19,254 bases of DNA, taken from Bacteroidota bacterium (GTDB taxonomy: Bacteria; Bacteroidota; Bacteroidia; Bacteroidales; JAKIYJ01). The translations under genes were made by a program, and so were the position numbers. Under the pieces are notes generated by a model that made no database searches, was not told the origin of the DNA, and was given only the letters and a program-made list of their open reading frames with translations. The stretch lies in assembly GCA_022708585.1 (NCBI GenBank), contig JAKIYJ010000006.1:1-19254 (forward strand), read 5' to 3'. Positions 8,223 to 17,589 of the stretch are shown here, piece by piece; positions within the stretch are counted from its first letter, which is position 1, and every line of letters begins with the position of its first letter.

Positions 8223-11200
8223 TTATTTAAGATAAAGATATAAAATTGTATTTGCTTTGTCAACTATTGTCTGTTGTTTAAATTCTTTTGCAATATCTGA
8301 AATATGTTTAATGAAAGCCAGATTAGTATTTTTTTCATTTTTAAGCAGATTAGCCTTATTGCCTGTGAAAGAAAAATAATATTTAAGTTTTTCATCGCAA
8401 TCTTTCAATAATTTATCGGCTAAATCATTAGCTTTGTTAAAATTTTTTGAATAATAATAATTATCACATAGCATTAGAGTAAAATAATCATAAGGCACTT
8501 TGTTGCCGGGTAATATTTCCATACATCTATCAATAACAATAGCCGCAGAATCATTTTTACCTTCATTAATAAGAGAAGTACTAAGTCGTAGAAAAGCATT
8601 ACGTATTGTATATGTATTTCGCAAATTTGTTTCATCAAGATAAACTTTTGGATTTTTAAGACTTTCGCAGTAAAAGTTTTCTATCATATTTTTATATAGT
8701 ACATCTGTATTAATATTTGTTGTTTCATCGTCTTTTTTTACAGTTTTAACTGGCAAAAGTCTGTATATAAGTCCTTCGAGATACATAAATTCATCAAGTC
8801 CTATATATTCATCGGTTCCAGGAGTAGCCGAGAAATAAATCGGTCTTTCCCAGTTGTTTTCTGCAAGTATATTCAATAGAATAAGGTTTCCTTTGGTGAG
8901 GGCGTAATTTTTAACAGTCCATTTAACAGTATCGGTAATATTGTTAAATAATTTTTCAGGGATTGATTTTTCATTAATGATTTTATTTTTATCAACAGGG
9001 ATATAAAAATTGGAAGTAGGGAAATAATCAGCCACTTTACCAGCCTGTGTTTTGAGTTTATTTGCGGGATTATCGCTAAAAGCAAAATTGAGCATATCTT
9101 TAACGTTTGCATAAGTTTCTTTGGGAACAATAATGGGATTATTATAAAACCATACAATTTCTCTTTTACTGCCTATATAATCTTTTCGTGGAATTGTAAC
9201 AGGTAGAGGGTCTGATTTATATACTTTTTTCTTCATCTGGTCAATATACCAATCCATACTTAGCAAGCTAAGATTAACAACTCTAACATCAGTTCTAATG
9301 CCTTCAACTTCCTGTGCATACCAGAGAGGGAAAGTATCATTATCACCAAAAGTGAACAAAATAGCATTTTTTTCACATGGTTCAAGAAAATTTTTTGCAA
9401 GTTCAAGAGCTGTATATCTGTTTCGTCTGGAATGGTCATTCCAGCCTTCTGAAGCCATTATGGCAGGAGCAGTGAGGCAAATAATAATAGCCAGTGAAGC
9501 CGAGAGTTTTTGATTTAATTTTTTACTTAAAAAGTCAGTAATAGCAAGAACTGATAATCCTATCCATATTGAAAAGGCATAAAATGAGGCAGCATAAGAA
9601 TAATCGCGTTCGCGAGGTTGAAGAGGATATTGATTGAGATATAAAACTATTGCAATACCTGTCATAAAGAACAATAAAGCGACAACGAGTGTATCACGAG
9701 AATGATTTTTAAGATGAAAAAAGAAACCAATTAAACCAAGAACAAGAGGTATCATATAAAATTTATTTCTACCCCAATTATTTGCCATTGATTCGGGTAA
9801 ATCAGATTGAGGTCCCAATCTAATTTCATCCAGCCATTTTATTCCACTAATCCAATTTCCATCAAGCAAACCTCCATGTCCTTGCAAATCGTTCTGGCGT
9901 CCTGCGAAATTCCACATAAAATAACGCATATACATATGTCCTATCTGATAAGAAAACATATATCGCAGATTTTGAGTAAAAGTAGGTTTAAGTTTATTAT
10001 CAGGGTCATTTTTTATACCGGCCCAGGTTTTATATTCTTTTATATGGCTATCCTGTTGAGACCACATACGCGGGAAGATAGTACAGTATGCGGGGTCATA
10101 GTTAGGAATAGATTTTTCTCTTTTGTCGATTATTATATATTTTCCAGATTGTTTATCTTTAGCATAAACAGGTTTACCATCAAGAAAAGGTTTTTCTGGA
10201 TTTAAAGGAGCATTATAATAATTACCATAAATTAATGGCCAATTGCCATACTGTTCTCGATTTAAATATGAAAGTAAAGATATTGCATCTTTTGGGGAAT
10301 TTTCATTTATTGGAGTTTCAGCATTTGATCTGATAACAAGCATCAAAAAGGAAGAATACCCGATCAGTAAAAAAGATATTGCAAGTAAAATAGTATTTAA
10401 TGCAGGTAAATTTTTTCTTAACAGATAAACAGTAAAAACAAGACAAGATAAAACGAGTAAACGAACAAAGAAATTTCCAGTTGAATCTGATGCAGAGAGT
10501 ATCAAAATGGCAAGTATTACAGCAGGGATAATAAAAGCAATTATTCTACCTCGTGTGGGCAAATGAGTTGCTCTAATTCCTGTAACAATTAAGATTATCA
10601 GCAATAGAGCAAAAAACAAAGTACCTGTATTAAAAGGCAATCCCAGTCCATTAACAAAAATAATTTCACTGTGTGCAAACAAATTAACTATTTCAGGAAT
10701 AATACCACTCATAATAAACAAAAGAATCAAGAAGCTTAAAAACAATGCAATTAAAACACCTTTCAGGCTATGATTTTTATATTTTTTAAAATAATATATA
10801 AGTGTAATAGCAGGTATAGCAAGTAAATTCAAAAGGTGAACACCTATTGAAAGCCCTATAAGGAAAAATATAAGAATAAGCCATTTATATGCGTTGCCCT
10901 CATCGGAGATTCTTTCCCATTTGAGTATAGCCCAGAAAACTATTGCAGTAAAAAAGGAAGAGGTTGCATATACTTCGCCTTCAACGGCAGAAAACCAGAA
11001 AGAATCAGAAAAAGTATATGCAAGGGCACCAATAAGTCCACTTCCCAATATAACAACAATATTCTTATCATCAATTTCGCCCTTTATTTCTATAATTTTA
11101 CGAGCCAGTGCTGTGATTGTCCAGAACAGGAACATTATGGTAAAACCACTTGCCATAGCCGACATAGTATTAACCATTTTTGCAACTAATGTCACATCGC

Positions 11201-11411
11201 CGAAGGCAAACAAGGAAAAAAATCTTCCAAGCATTTGAAATAATGGTGCCCCTGGCGGATGCCCAACTTGCAATTTGTAAGATGTTGCAATATATTCTCC
11301 ACAATCCCAGAAACTTGCAGTTGGTTCAGAAGTTATTACATATACAGTCGTTGCTATTGCAAATACAATCCAACCTGTAAGATTATTTAATTTTTTGTAT
11401 TTGTTTTGCAT
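8223..11411 (-). CDS. DUF2723 multi-pass membrane protein (GT117/TMEM260-like, putative protein O-glycosyltransferase)
   Basis: A 1062-residue protein of a family common and large in Bacteroidota. The N-terminus has a membrane helix, then TASFWDCGEYIATSYKLQVG (31-50) and HPPGAPLFQMLGR, with Asp36 and Glu39 in the acidic loop expected of GT-C glycosyltransferases. A dozen or more hydrophobic segments follow up to about residue 660. The later soluble part carries the family motif GDNDTFPLWY and then a mostly helical C-terminal tail that may hold TPR-like repeats. The related vertebrate protein TMEM260 is an O-mannosyltransferase; the same activity here is inference. It is the first gene of a likely operon with the deacetylase 9 bp downstream. 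A TAATTTTG element lies 43 bp upstream. The reading frame is uninterrupted. Confidence 0.93.
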   Translation of the reverse strand: MQNKYKKLNNLTGWIVFAIATTVYVITSEPTASFWDCGEYIATSYKLQVGHPPGAPLFQMLGRFFSLFAFGDVTLVAKMVNTMSAMASGFTIMFLFWTITALARKIIEIKGEIDDKNIVVILGSGLIGALAYTFSDSFWFSAVEGEVYATSSFFTAIVFWAILKWERISDEGNAYKWLILIFFLIGLSIGVHLLNLLAIPAITLIYYFKKYKNHSLKGVLIALFLSFLILLFIMSGIIPEIVNLFAHSEIIFVNGLGLPFNTGTLFFALLLIILIVTGIRATHLPTRGRIIAFIIPAVILAILILSASDSTGNFFVRLLVLSCLVFTVYLLRKNLPALNTILLAISFLLIGYSSFLMLVIRSNAETPINENSPKDAISLLSYLNREQYGNWPLIYGNYYNAPLNPEKPFLDGKPVYAKDKQSGKYIIIDKREKSIPNYDPAYCTIFPRMWSQQDSHIKEYKTWAGIKNDPDNKLKPTFTQNLRYMFSYQIGHMYMRYFMWNFAGRQNDLQGHGGLLDGNWISGIKWLDEIRLGPQSDLPESMANNWGRNKFYMIPLVLGLIGFFFHLKNHSRDTLVVALLFFMTGIAIVLYLNQYPLQPRERDYSYAASFYAFSIWIGLSVLAITDFLSKKLNQKLSASLAIIICLTAPAIMASEGWNDHSRRNRYTALELAKNFLEPCEKNAILFTFGDNDTFPLWYAQEVEGIRTDVRVVNLSLLSMDWYIDQMKKKVYKSDPLPVTIPRKDYIGSKREIVWFYNNPIIVPKETYANVKDMLNFAFSDNPANKLKTQAGKVADYFPTSNFYIPVDKNKIINEKSIPEKLFNNITDTVKWTVKNYALTKGNLILLNILAENNWERPIYFSATPGTDEYIGLDEFMYLEGLIYRLLPVKTVKKDDETTNINTDVLYKNMIENFYCESLKNPKVYLDETNLRNTYTIRNAFLRLSTSLINEGKNDSAAIVIDRCMEILPGNKVPYDYFTLMLCDNYYYSKNFNKANDLADKLLKDCDEKLKYYFSFTGNKANLLKNEKNTNLAFIKHISDIAKEFKQQTIVDKANTILYLYLK

Positions 11412-11454
11412 TTATAAAAAAATTGAATCATTATTAAAATTTAAATAAATAAGG

Positions 11455-11462
11455 CAAAATTA
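11455..11462 (-). promoter_or_regulatory. Candidate Bacteroidota -7 element upstream of the DUF2723 gene
   Basis: On the minus strand this reads TAATTTTG, identical to the glyA candidate and a match to TAnnTTTG. It lies 43 bp before the ATG. No convincing -33 element was found. The 259-bp gap (11412-11670) holding it shows no gene and no clear terminator hairpin for the upstream peptidase gene. Confidence 0.3.
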
Positions 11463-11670
11463 TTATTATTTTTAAGATAAAATATACTAAATTCATTACT
11501 AAATTATACAATAAAAAATACAAATATCAAAAAACAAAAGTCAAAATAAAAGAGTTAAGAAGAACAATTTTTTCATTTTTGAATTATTAACAGCCTGTCT
11601 CTTTATTTCAAGTTTATATGCGGTTATTTATCAGGTTTTAATAATTTTAATTAATCAAATAATACTTATC

Positions 11671-13830
11671 TTAAAGGTAATCTTTAAAATACTGTTCAAT
11701 TTTTTTATATAAATGCATAGCAGACTTGCCTTTCATATTATGAGGTTGATCAGGATATACAAAATAATCTACTGATTTGCCTTCTTTAATAAATTTCTGT
11801 AACAAGTTCAGGCTTTGTTGCCATACAACAGTTGAATCCATTGCTCCATGAATAATCATAAGTTTACTGTCGAGATTTTTAGCATAATTCATTATATTTG
11901 CATTTTTATAACCTTCCGGATTTTCCTGCGGGGTATCCATATACCTTTCACCGTACATAACCTCATAATATTTCCAGTCGGTAACAGGTCCCCCTGCTAT
12001 AGATACTTTAAACAATCCTGGATTTTTGAGTGTTAAGGTCAATGTCATAAATCCGCCAAAACTCCAGCCGTGTAGTCCTATCCTTTGTACATCAACATAA
12101 TCCTGACTTTTAAGAAAGTCAATACCTTGCAGTTGATCAGCCATTTCTATTTTGCCAAGATTTCTAAAAGTCGCCTGTTCAAAAGCTGCACCTCTGCGTG
12201 AAGTGCCCCTGTTATCCATTGTAAAGACAACATACCCCTGTTGAGCCATATAGTTTTGAAACAAGCCAGCACCACCAAGCCATCTATTTGTAACAAGCTG
12301 ACTGTGAGGACCACCATAAACATAATAAAATACAGGATATTTTTTACCACTTACCATATTTGCAGGTTTTATAAGTCGGCAGTAAAGATCACTGCCATCA
12401 TCAGCTTTTAAAGTAAAAATACTTGTTTCGCCCATATCATAATTTACAAGTGGATTTTTGCTGTTTAGCAAAATTCTTAACAGTTTCCCTGTTGATTCAT
12501 AAATATCATAACGATTTACAACATCTTTACAATTGCTGAATTGATCTACAAGATATTTAAAATCAGGTGAAAATACTGGCTCATGAGTGCCATTAATTTT
12601 AGAAATTCTTGTTATTTGTTTGTTTTTTAAATTTACAGAATAAACATCTTTTCCGATAGGATTATCTTTATTGGCAACAAAAAACATATTTTTATTATCG
12701 TTATCAAAACCAAGTACCTGGTCAATTTCCCATTTGCCTTTTGTGATTTGTAATGGTAAAGTTCCATTAACATTATATAAATAAGCATGAGTAAACCCAT
12801 CTCTTCTACTTAGCCATATAAATTCTTCACTGCTATTATTCAAAAAATATAAGGGATGCAATGGTTCTACATATTTATCATCTTTTTCTTCAAACAAAGT
12901 GCAGATAAAATTTCCATTGGAAATATCATATTTATTAATTTTACAATGATTTTGTTCTCTGTTCAGTACAGCTATATATATAAATTTTTCGTCAGGGCTC
13001 CATGTAATATTTGTAAGATATTGTTCGGCCGGCTCGCCTGTTTTCAGAAAAAGTGTATTTTTGTTTATGGTATTGTAAACGCCCAGAGTAACGTGATGAC
13101 TTTTTTGCCCAGCCATAGGATATTTTATATTATGCAAAATAGCTGGTGTTGAATCAATTATTACAAGAGGATAATCTGTAACCATAGTTTCATCCATTCT
13201 GTAAAAAGCAAGATAATTGGCAGAAGGAGACCAGAAAGTACCTTTTTCTATTCCAAACTCGTCGCGATGCACTGATTTACCATTAACAATACCCCATTTA
13301 CCATCTTGTGTAACTTGTTTTGTAATGTCTTTATCAGAAATAAACAGATTGTTTCCAATGGTATAGGCTATTTTAAGAGATTTATTATTAATATCAATAT
13401 TTTCGGCTTTTTTATCAATTTCAGATAAAACATTTAATTTATTATCCTGGCAATTATATAAATAAAATATGTTGTTGCTCGAAAAATAAAAAGTGTTATT
13501 GTTTATCCACTCTATTGGTGGAAAATATTGAAGTTTGTTTTTACCTGCCTTGTCAATATGTTCATTTATTCTTTCAAGGGTAGTAACAACAAATTTTTTA
13601 TTGTTCTTTACATTCGATTTATAAAGTGTGTCATTTTTTAACCATGTAAAGGATATATTATCCAGCCATTTAATATTATCAATATATTCAGGATAAATAG
13701 CCGGATTGGTAAAAATATCATCAATTGTAAAATATTGTTTTTGAGCATTTACAAAAGGGTTAATATAAAATAAAAAACAGGAAAGAAAAACAGTTATTAA
13801 AAACTGATTAATTATTTTATTGAAGTGCAT
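11671..13830 (-). CDS. Dipeptidyl peptidase IV, S9 family serine peptidase
   Basis: A 719-residue exported peptidase that removes X-Pro or X-Ala dipeptides from peptide N-termini. The N-terminus is a clear signal sequence: Lys in the first few residues, a hydrophobic stretch at about 10-26 and NAQ near 28-30 as a likely cleavage region. The middle is the eight-bladed beta-propeller domain; it carries FWSPSANYLAFYRMDE (about 200-215), the DPP IV type segment that binds the substrate N-terminus. The C-terminal alpha/beta-hydrolase domain has YYVYGGPHSQ, then GWSFGG at 588-593 with nucleophile Ser590. Asp665 (HGAMDS) and His697 (DQPHNM) complete the triad. Length is typical for Bacteroidota DPP IV. 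It is separated by 259 bp from the DUF2723 gene and probably has its own promoter. Confidence 0.95.
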   Translation of the reverse strand: MHFNKIINQFLITVFLSCFLFYINPFVNAQKQYFTIDDIFTNPAIYPEYIDNIKWLDNISFTWLKNDTLYKSNVKNNKKFVVTTLERINEHIDKAGKNKLQYFPPIEWINNNTFYFSSNNIFYLYNCQDNKLNVLSEIDKKAENIDINNKSLKIAYTIGNNLFISDKDITKQVTQDGKWGIVNGKSVHRDEFGIEKGTFWSPSANYLAFYRMDETMVTDYPLVIIDSTPAILHNIKYPMAGQKSHHVTLGVYNTINKNTLFLKTGEPAEQYLTNITWSPDEKFIYIAVLNREQNHCKINKYDISNGNFICTLFEEKDDKYVEPLHPLYFLNNSSEEFIWLSRRDGFTHAYLYNVNGTLPLQITKGKWEIDQVLGFDNDNKNMFFVANKDNPIGKDVYSVNLKNKQITRISKINGTHEPVFSPDFKYLVDQFSNCKDVVNRYDIYESTGKLLRILLNSKNPLVNYDMGETSIFTLKADDGSDLYCRLIKPANMVSGKKYPVFYYVYGGPHSQLVTNRWLGGAGLFQNYMAQQGYVVFTMDNRGTSRRGAAFEQATFRNLGKIEMADQLQGIDFLKSQDYVDVQRIGLHGWSFGGFMTLTLTLKNPGLFKVSIAGGPVTDWKYYEVMYGERYMDTPQENPEGYKNANIMNYAKNLDSKLMIIHGAMDSTVVWQQSLNLLQKFIKEGKSVDYFVYPDQPHNMKGKSAMHLYKKIEQYFKDYL

Positions 13831-13917
13831 TTTACCTTAAAATTTTATTATGTTAACAGACTTTTTATTCTTGTTTGTTGTGTTATTATCTATTAAAATT
13901 AATTAGTTCACAAGTTG

Positions 13918-13925
13918 CAAATATA
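13918..13925 (-). promoter_or_regulatory. Candidate Bacteroidota -7 element upstream of dipeptidyl peptidase IV
   Basis: On the minus strand this reads TATATTTG, the same octamer as the polA candidate and a match to TAnnTTTG. It is 88 bp upstream of the peptidase ATG. The expected -33 position has no good TTTG, so support is only moderate. Confidence 0.35.
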
Positions 13926-14091
13926 GTTATTTTACTATTTATAACGGATATTTCTCTAATAAAACAAATTTATTGCCTACATATTTTGGGAGTAATTTTA
14001 TATTTAATCTGTCTGAAATTATCAGTTGATCCTTACTTAATATTGTTGGTAATAATTTTATTGTTTAATCTACTTTGAAAAATCCATAAAT

Positions 14092-14154
14092 TAAATTATA
14101 ATTAATTTTATCTATATTTTTAATTAATTTATCTGCTAAATTAATTATTTTATC
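14092..14154. repeat. Three imperfect 21-bp tandem units
   Basis: Three consecutive 21-bp units (14092-14112, 14113-14133, 14134-14154) each end in TTTATC or TTTTATC, and each has an AATTAAT core. The repeated ends are spaced exactly 21 bp apart, about two turns of the helix. Units 1 and 2 agree at 15 of 21 positions by hand alignment. Low complexity makes chance similarity a real possibility. Confidence 0.35.
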
Positions 14155-14348
14155 AAAAAATTTATGTACTTTTCTTTGCCTACATTTGTTTTATAACAAA
14201 TCATTTCCAAGGCGGATTTAAAAACATATTATGGCATTTGTGTTATAATTGTTAAATATAATAATATAATAATATATTAAAAATTTGTTAATTATGATTT
14301 TAACTGTTTTTTTTATTGCAACATTTTTATTGAATAGAGCCATTTGGG

Positions 14349-14630
14349 TTAATAATTTCTGTTTAATTCATTTTTTAAATATGTATCTAACAGCAATTTG
14401 AACATTTTGCCGTGATTATGATATTTCAAATGCAGTAATTCATGAAGAATAACTTTAAACCTGACTTCTTTAGATTCTTCAAGCAGTTTTTTGTCAAACG
14501 TAAGCCTGCCCCTGTTTGAGCAGCTTGCCCATTTGCGCTTCATCGACTGGATGTGAATTTCTCTGGGCTTTACTCCTACATCCTCAGCCAATGTTAGTAC
14601 TTCTTCCTTAAATGTTTCCAGGGTCATCAT
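14349..14630 (-). CDS. Small YgjP/SprT-like HExxH metallopeptidase-domain protein
   Basis: A 93-residue protein that overlaps the end of hsdR by 23 bp. KRKWASCSNRGRLTFD (31-46) followed by VILHELLHLKYHNHGKMF (60-77) is the pattern of the YgjP/DUF45 (WLM-type) metal-dependent hydrolase domain. His63, Glu64 and His67 form HExxH, and His73 in the HG pair is a likely third zinc ligand. Full YgjP proteins are usually more than twice this length, so this is a stand-alone catalytic core, either a compact subfamily or a shortened copy. The frame is open and all key residues are kept, so it is not treated as a pseudogene. The overlap with hsdR implies translational coupling. Its substrate is unknown; a role in processing or turnover of the restriction complex is only a guess. 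The start could be either of two adjacent ATGs (14625-14630). Confidence 0.85.
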   Translation of the reverse strand: MMTLETFKEEVLTLAEDVGVKPREIHIQSMKRKWASCSNRGRLTFDKKLLEESKEVRFKVILHELLHLKYHNHGKMFKLLLDTYLKNELNRNY

Positions 14631-17589
14631 TATGTCTGCTCTGTTTTAGTATGTCTATAATATTCCGGACAATTTTTGAAATTCGTTTTGTATCATCTAT
14701 GCCTGACTGTGTTAATGCCTTATACAGGCCATTTCTTATTTCTCGCTCATAGCGTTCGCTCTTGTGCCAATACGGATATTTTGCAAATACTGTCTGTAAA
14801 CCGTTTGCCAGCATCTCGGCATTGGAAATGCCTTGTTCCTTGAACATCCAATAAACGGAGAAAATCTCTGTTGACATTGCCTTTTCTGCCTGCTCTTTTT
14901 GGGCAACATTAATTTCCCGAATTATTTCCATTAATTTTTCAAGAGTTTCTTTTGTACTTAGTTGCCGATTCTCAAAAAGTTTGACCAAGTACTCTGCTTT
15001 TTCGGCAATGGAAACAAGGTAGGGAGAAGCATTACCCAGCTGTTCTGTCGTTTTTTCTATACTTCTAATCAGATTGAATACTTTTTCCGTGTCGGATGCT
15101 TTGCTTTCCTCGATACGATTGAGCGTTTCCTCATTTATTTCGCAAATATCCAGCGTAGACTCAATGGCACTGCCAGTGGTATGTTGCTGCACCAGAAGAG
15201 CGGTTTTTCTCGTAAAATCCCTGTCGACAAGAATGCCGCGATCAAAACTTTCGCATACAATCTTATACATCCGGGAAAGAGTCTCGTAGTCGTCAAGATA
15301 AGGGCGAAGAAAATCGTCGGGCGAGATGATCTCGTATAGCTGGGATAATTGTTTAAAGTATCGATAAAACTCCTGCCGCTCATTTTCATCCATAAAGTGT
15401 TCCAACACTGCTTCTACGGCTTTATCCTGATGCTTGCCTGCTATAAGGGGAAGATACTGTTCTTTTGCAATCTGCATTTCATTCTTGAATTGTTCCTTTA
15501 AAACCTCAATATCGCGAATAACACCTTCAATATCTTGAGAGTCGAAGGCAAGAGCTTTTTCGAGATTGTCGAAGATGCCGACAAAGTCGAGCACAAAGCC
15601 GGAAGATTTTTTCCTGCCCTCGTTATCCTCGTAGGGGCGGTTTACCCGAGCGATTGCCTGCAGCAGCACATGGTCGCGCATAGGTTTGTCGAGGTACATA
15701 CAGTAGAGTATGGGCGCATCAAACCCGGTGAGCAGTTTCTCGGTGACTATCAATATTTTTGGCAGCTCATTTGATTTGCGGAAGGCTTTTCGTATCCGCT
15801 GTTCATCTGTTTGCGAGAGCTTATATTTAGCCAGTTCAGGCGAATCGTTGGAAGAGGAGCTGTACACTACCTTCGAATACTCTGGTGGCAGATGTTTGTC
15901 GAGTTCCTCCTTATACAAAGCGCAGGCTTCACGGTCAACGCCCACCACAAACGCTTTGTATCCCATAGGTTCGATGTATTGTTTGAAGTGGTTGGCAATG
16001 TAGGAGCCAACTCGTTCTACCCGTTCTCTGTTCTTGAGCATGTTCCGCAGGGTTACTGCCTTTTCGAGCACAATGTTGAGTGCTTCTATGTCGTTGATGC
16101 CTTCTGCATCGGCGAGGTCGAGAAATTCCTTTTCGAGTACTCCCTTTTCAACGCGCAATTCATTAGAAGCAAGAGTATAATAGAGCGGGACGGTTGTGCC
16201 ATCCTCGATGGATTGTGCAATGCTGTATTTGTCGAGATAGCCCTGCGGTGGATCATCCATACCAAAGGTAACAAAGGTGCCTTTGCCACATTGTGTTTTG
16301 TCGATAGGTGTGCCGGTAAATCCAATATAGGTAGCATTTGGCAACGCACCCATAAGGTAGTTGCCGAGTTTTCCGCCAGTGGTTCTGTGTGCTTCATCCA
16401 CCAATACGAAAATATTCTTGCGCGTGTTGATGTTTGCCGGTATCCTCTCAAACTTGTGAATCATCGTAACGATAATGCCGCGCCTGTCTTCTGAAAGAAG
16501 TTCCCGCAGATGCTTCTTGCTCTCTGTGACTTCAACTTTAACTTCAACATTGCCGATTCCAAGCGCCTTGATATTTGCAAACAGCTGGCTTTCGAGTTCG
16601 TTTCGGTCCACCAGTATAATAATGGTTGGATTTTCAAAGAGCGAATTCTGGATAATCTTCTGTGCTGCAACAATCATAGTATAGGTTTTGCCGGAGCCTT
16701 GCGTATGCCAGACAAGTCCCCGATGTTTTGCCGGGTCCTGCGCTCTTTCTACTATCTTATTGATAGCATTCATCTGGTGGGGCCGCAACACCACCTTTTT
16801 TAGCTCATCGTCCTGACGGGCAAAGAAGATAAAATCGGTAATCAGCTTTAATATCCGCTCTCTGTCGAAAAACGTTTTGACGATTTGCTCAAAATTTCCT
16901 CCTGCCTCTTTCTTCCAGTTGAAAAGTAGCTTTTCGGAAGTGTTCCAAGTACCGCTGTAGTAATATTTTGAGATGTGGGTAATAGCATACACCTGCAGTA
17001 TGGCAAGGAGTTCAGGGCAATCGCGATGGTAGCGTTTTACCTGCTCCAGCGCCTCGCTCATACCTTCTATCTTTGTTGCAGCTTTGGTTTCGATAAACAA
17101 CAGGGGAATGCCGTTGATGAGAAAGACAATGTCCTGCCTAATAGTCTTGATGCCATTGGTAAAACTGAACTCGTCCGTTACATGAAAGGTGTTGCGGTCG
17201 ATATCTTGGGTATTGAGCAGGGTAATGTTGCGTTCCTGCTTTTCAGAAGGGACAAACACTGTTTTCAAGCCCTTTAGATATTCCCATACCGTAAAATTCC
17301 CTTCAATGTTGGCAGGCACGGTTTCAATCTTTTTGATGATATCCTCTGCCATAAGATGATCTGCAAATTTCGGATTGAGCTTCTGCAACTGACTGACGAA
17401 AATCTCTCTGAAAACCATGCCCGTCTCTCCGCCTCGCAGACGCAGGGCTTCGTCGGGAGTGACATATTGCCAGCCGAGATTTAGAAACACCTTTGCGCCA
17501 TTTTGCGTAAGGTATTCTGCCGATGGTTCCTGCACATACTGAATGATGGGCTTTTGAACCGAATATTTTTCACCTCCTAATGTGCTCAT
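14608..17589 (-). CDS. hsdR: Type I restriction enzyme R (motor and nuclease) subunit
   Basis: A 993-residue subunit that pulls DNA through the type I complex and cuts it when translocation stalls. N-terminal RecB-like nuclease domain: Asp153 (RQDIVFL), then Glu167-x-Lys169 (IETKAA), with a QxxxY element at 183-187. The superfamily 2 motor follows: Walker A TQGSGKT at 296-302, DEAH at 398-401, FTGTPID near 424-430 and the motif VI-like QAIARVNRP further on. A helical C-terminal part for complex assembly completes it. Length is normal and no catalytic residue is missing. The ATG overlaps the stop of the accessory nuclease gene as ATGA, and the stop lies 23 bp inside the peptidase gene. Much of the gene is clearly richer in G+C than its neighbours (33 of 60 bases at 15601-15660), suggesting a different history. 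Confidence 0.97.
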   Translation of the reverse strand: MSTLGGEKYSVQKPIIQYVQEPSAEYLTQNGAKVFLNLGWQYVTPDEALRLRGGETGMVFREIFVSQLQKLNPKFADHLMAEDIIKKIETVPANIEGNFTVWEYLKGLKTVFVPSEKQERNITLLNTQDIDRNTFHVTDEFSFTNGIKTIRQDIVFLINGIPLLFIETKAATKIEGMSEALEQVKRYHRDCPELLAILQVYAITHISKYYYSGTWNTSEKLLFNWKKEAGGNFEQIVKTFFDRERILKLITDFIFFARQDDELKKVVLRPHQMNAINKIVERAQDPAKHRGLVWHTQGSGKTYTMIVAAQKIIQNSLFENPTIIILVDRNELESQLFANIKALGIGNVEVKVEVTESKKHLRELLSEDRRGIIVTMIHKFERIPANINTRKNIFVLVDEAHRTTGGKLGNYLMGALPNATYIGFTGTPIDKTQCGKGTFVTFGMDDPPQGYLDKYSIAQSIEDGTTVPLYYTLASNELRVEKGVLEKEFLDLADAEGINDIEALNIVLEKAVTLRNMLKNRERVERVGSYIANHFKQYIEPMGYKAFVVGVDREACALYKEELDKHLPPEYSKVVYSSSSNDSPELAKYKLSQTDEQRIRKAFRKSNELPKILIVTEKLLTGFDAPILYCMYLDKPMRDHVLLQAIARVNRPYEDNEGRKKSSGFVLDFVGIFDNLEKALAFDSQDIEGVIRDIEVLKEQFKNEMQIAKEQYLPLIAGKHQDKAVEAVLEHFMDENERQEFYRYFKQLSQLYEIISPDDFLRPYLDDYETLSRMYKIVCESFDRGILVDRDFTRKTALLVQQHTTGSAIESTLDICEINEETLNRIEESKASDTEKVFNLIRSIEKTTEQLGNASPYLVSIAEKAEYLVKLFENRQLSTKETLEKLMEIIREINVAQKEQAEKAMSTEIFSVYWMFKEQGISNAEMLANGLQTVFAKYPYWHKSERYEREIRNGLYKALTQSGIDDTKRISKIVRNIIDILKQSRHNDDPGNI

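Larger units (their letters stand above)
13831..14348. other. AT-rich non-coding stretch between the peptidase gene and the restriction locus
   Basis: This 518-bp region has no credible gene. It holds the likely upstream promoter of the dipeptidyl peptidase gene (about 13918-13925), a set of three imperfect 21-bp repeats (14092-14154) and a run of AAT/ATA-type simple sequence (about 14256-14278). It lies at the join between housekeeping genes and the type I restriction locus and could mark one edge of an acquired segment. No attachment site, tRNA or inverted repeat of an insertion sequence was recognised. Confidence 0.6.

Noticed and set aside
13875..14078. A 67-codon hydrophobic open frame on the plus strand
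   Set aside because: It is made of Leu/Ile/Phe-rich low-complexity sequence typical of translated AT-rich DNA, overlaps a likely promoter of the opposite gene and shows no family features.
13831..14348. A tRNA, attachment site or insertion-sequence end at the boundary of the restriction locus
   Set aside because: No cloverleaf-type sequence, no TTC-loop pattern and no paired terminal inverted repeats were seen.
15811..16494. A 227-codon open frame on the plus strand inside hsdR
   Set aside because: It lies wholly antisense to the conserved motor domain of HsdR, has no recognisable domain, and is explained by the higher G+C content of hsdR leaving few stops on the other strand.
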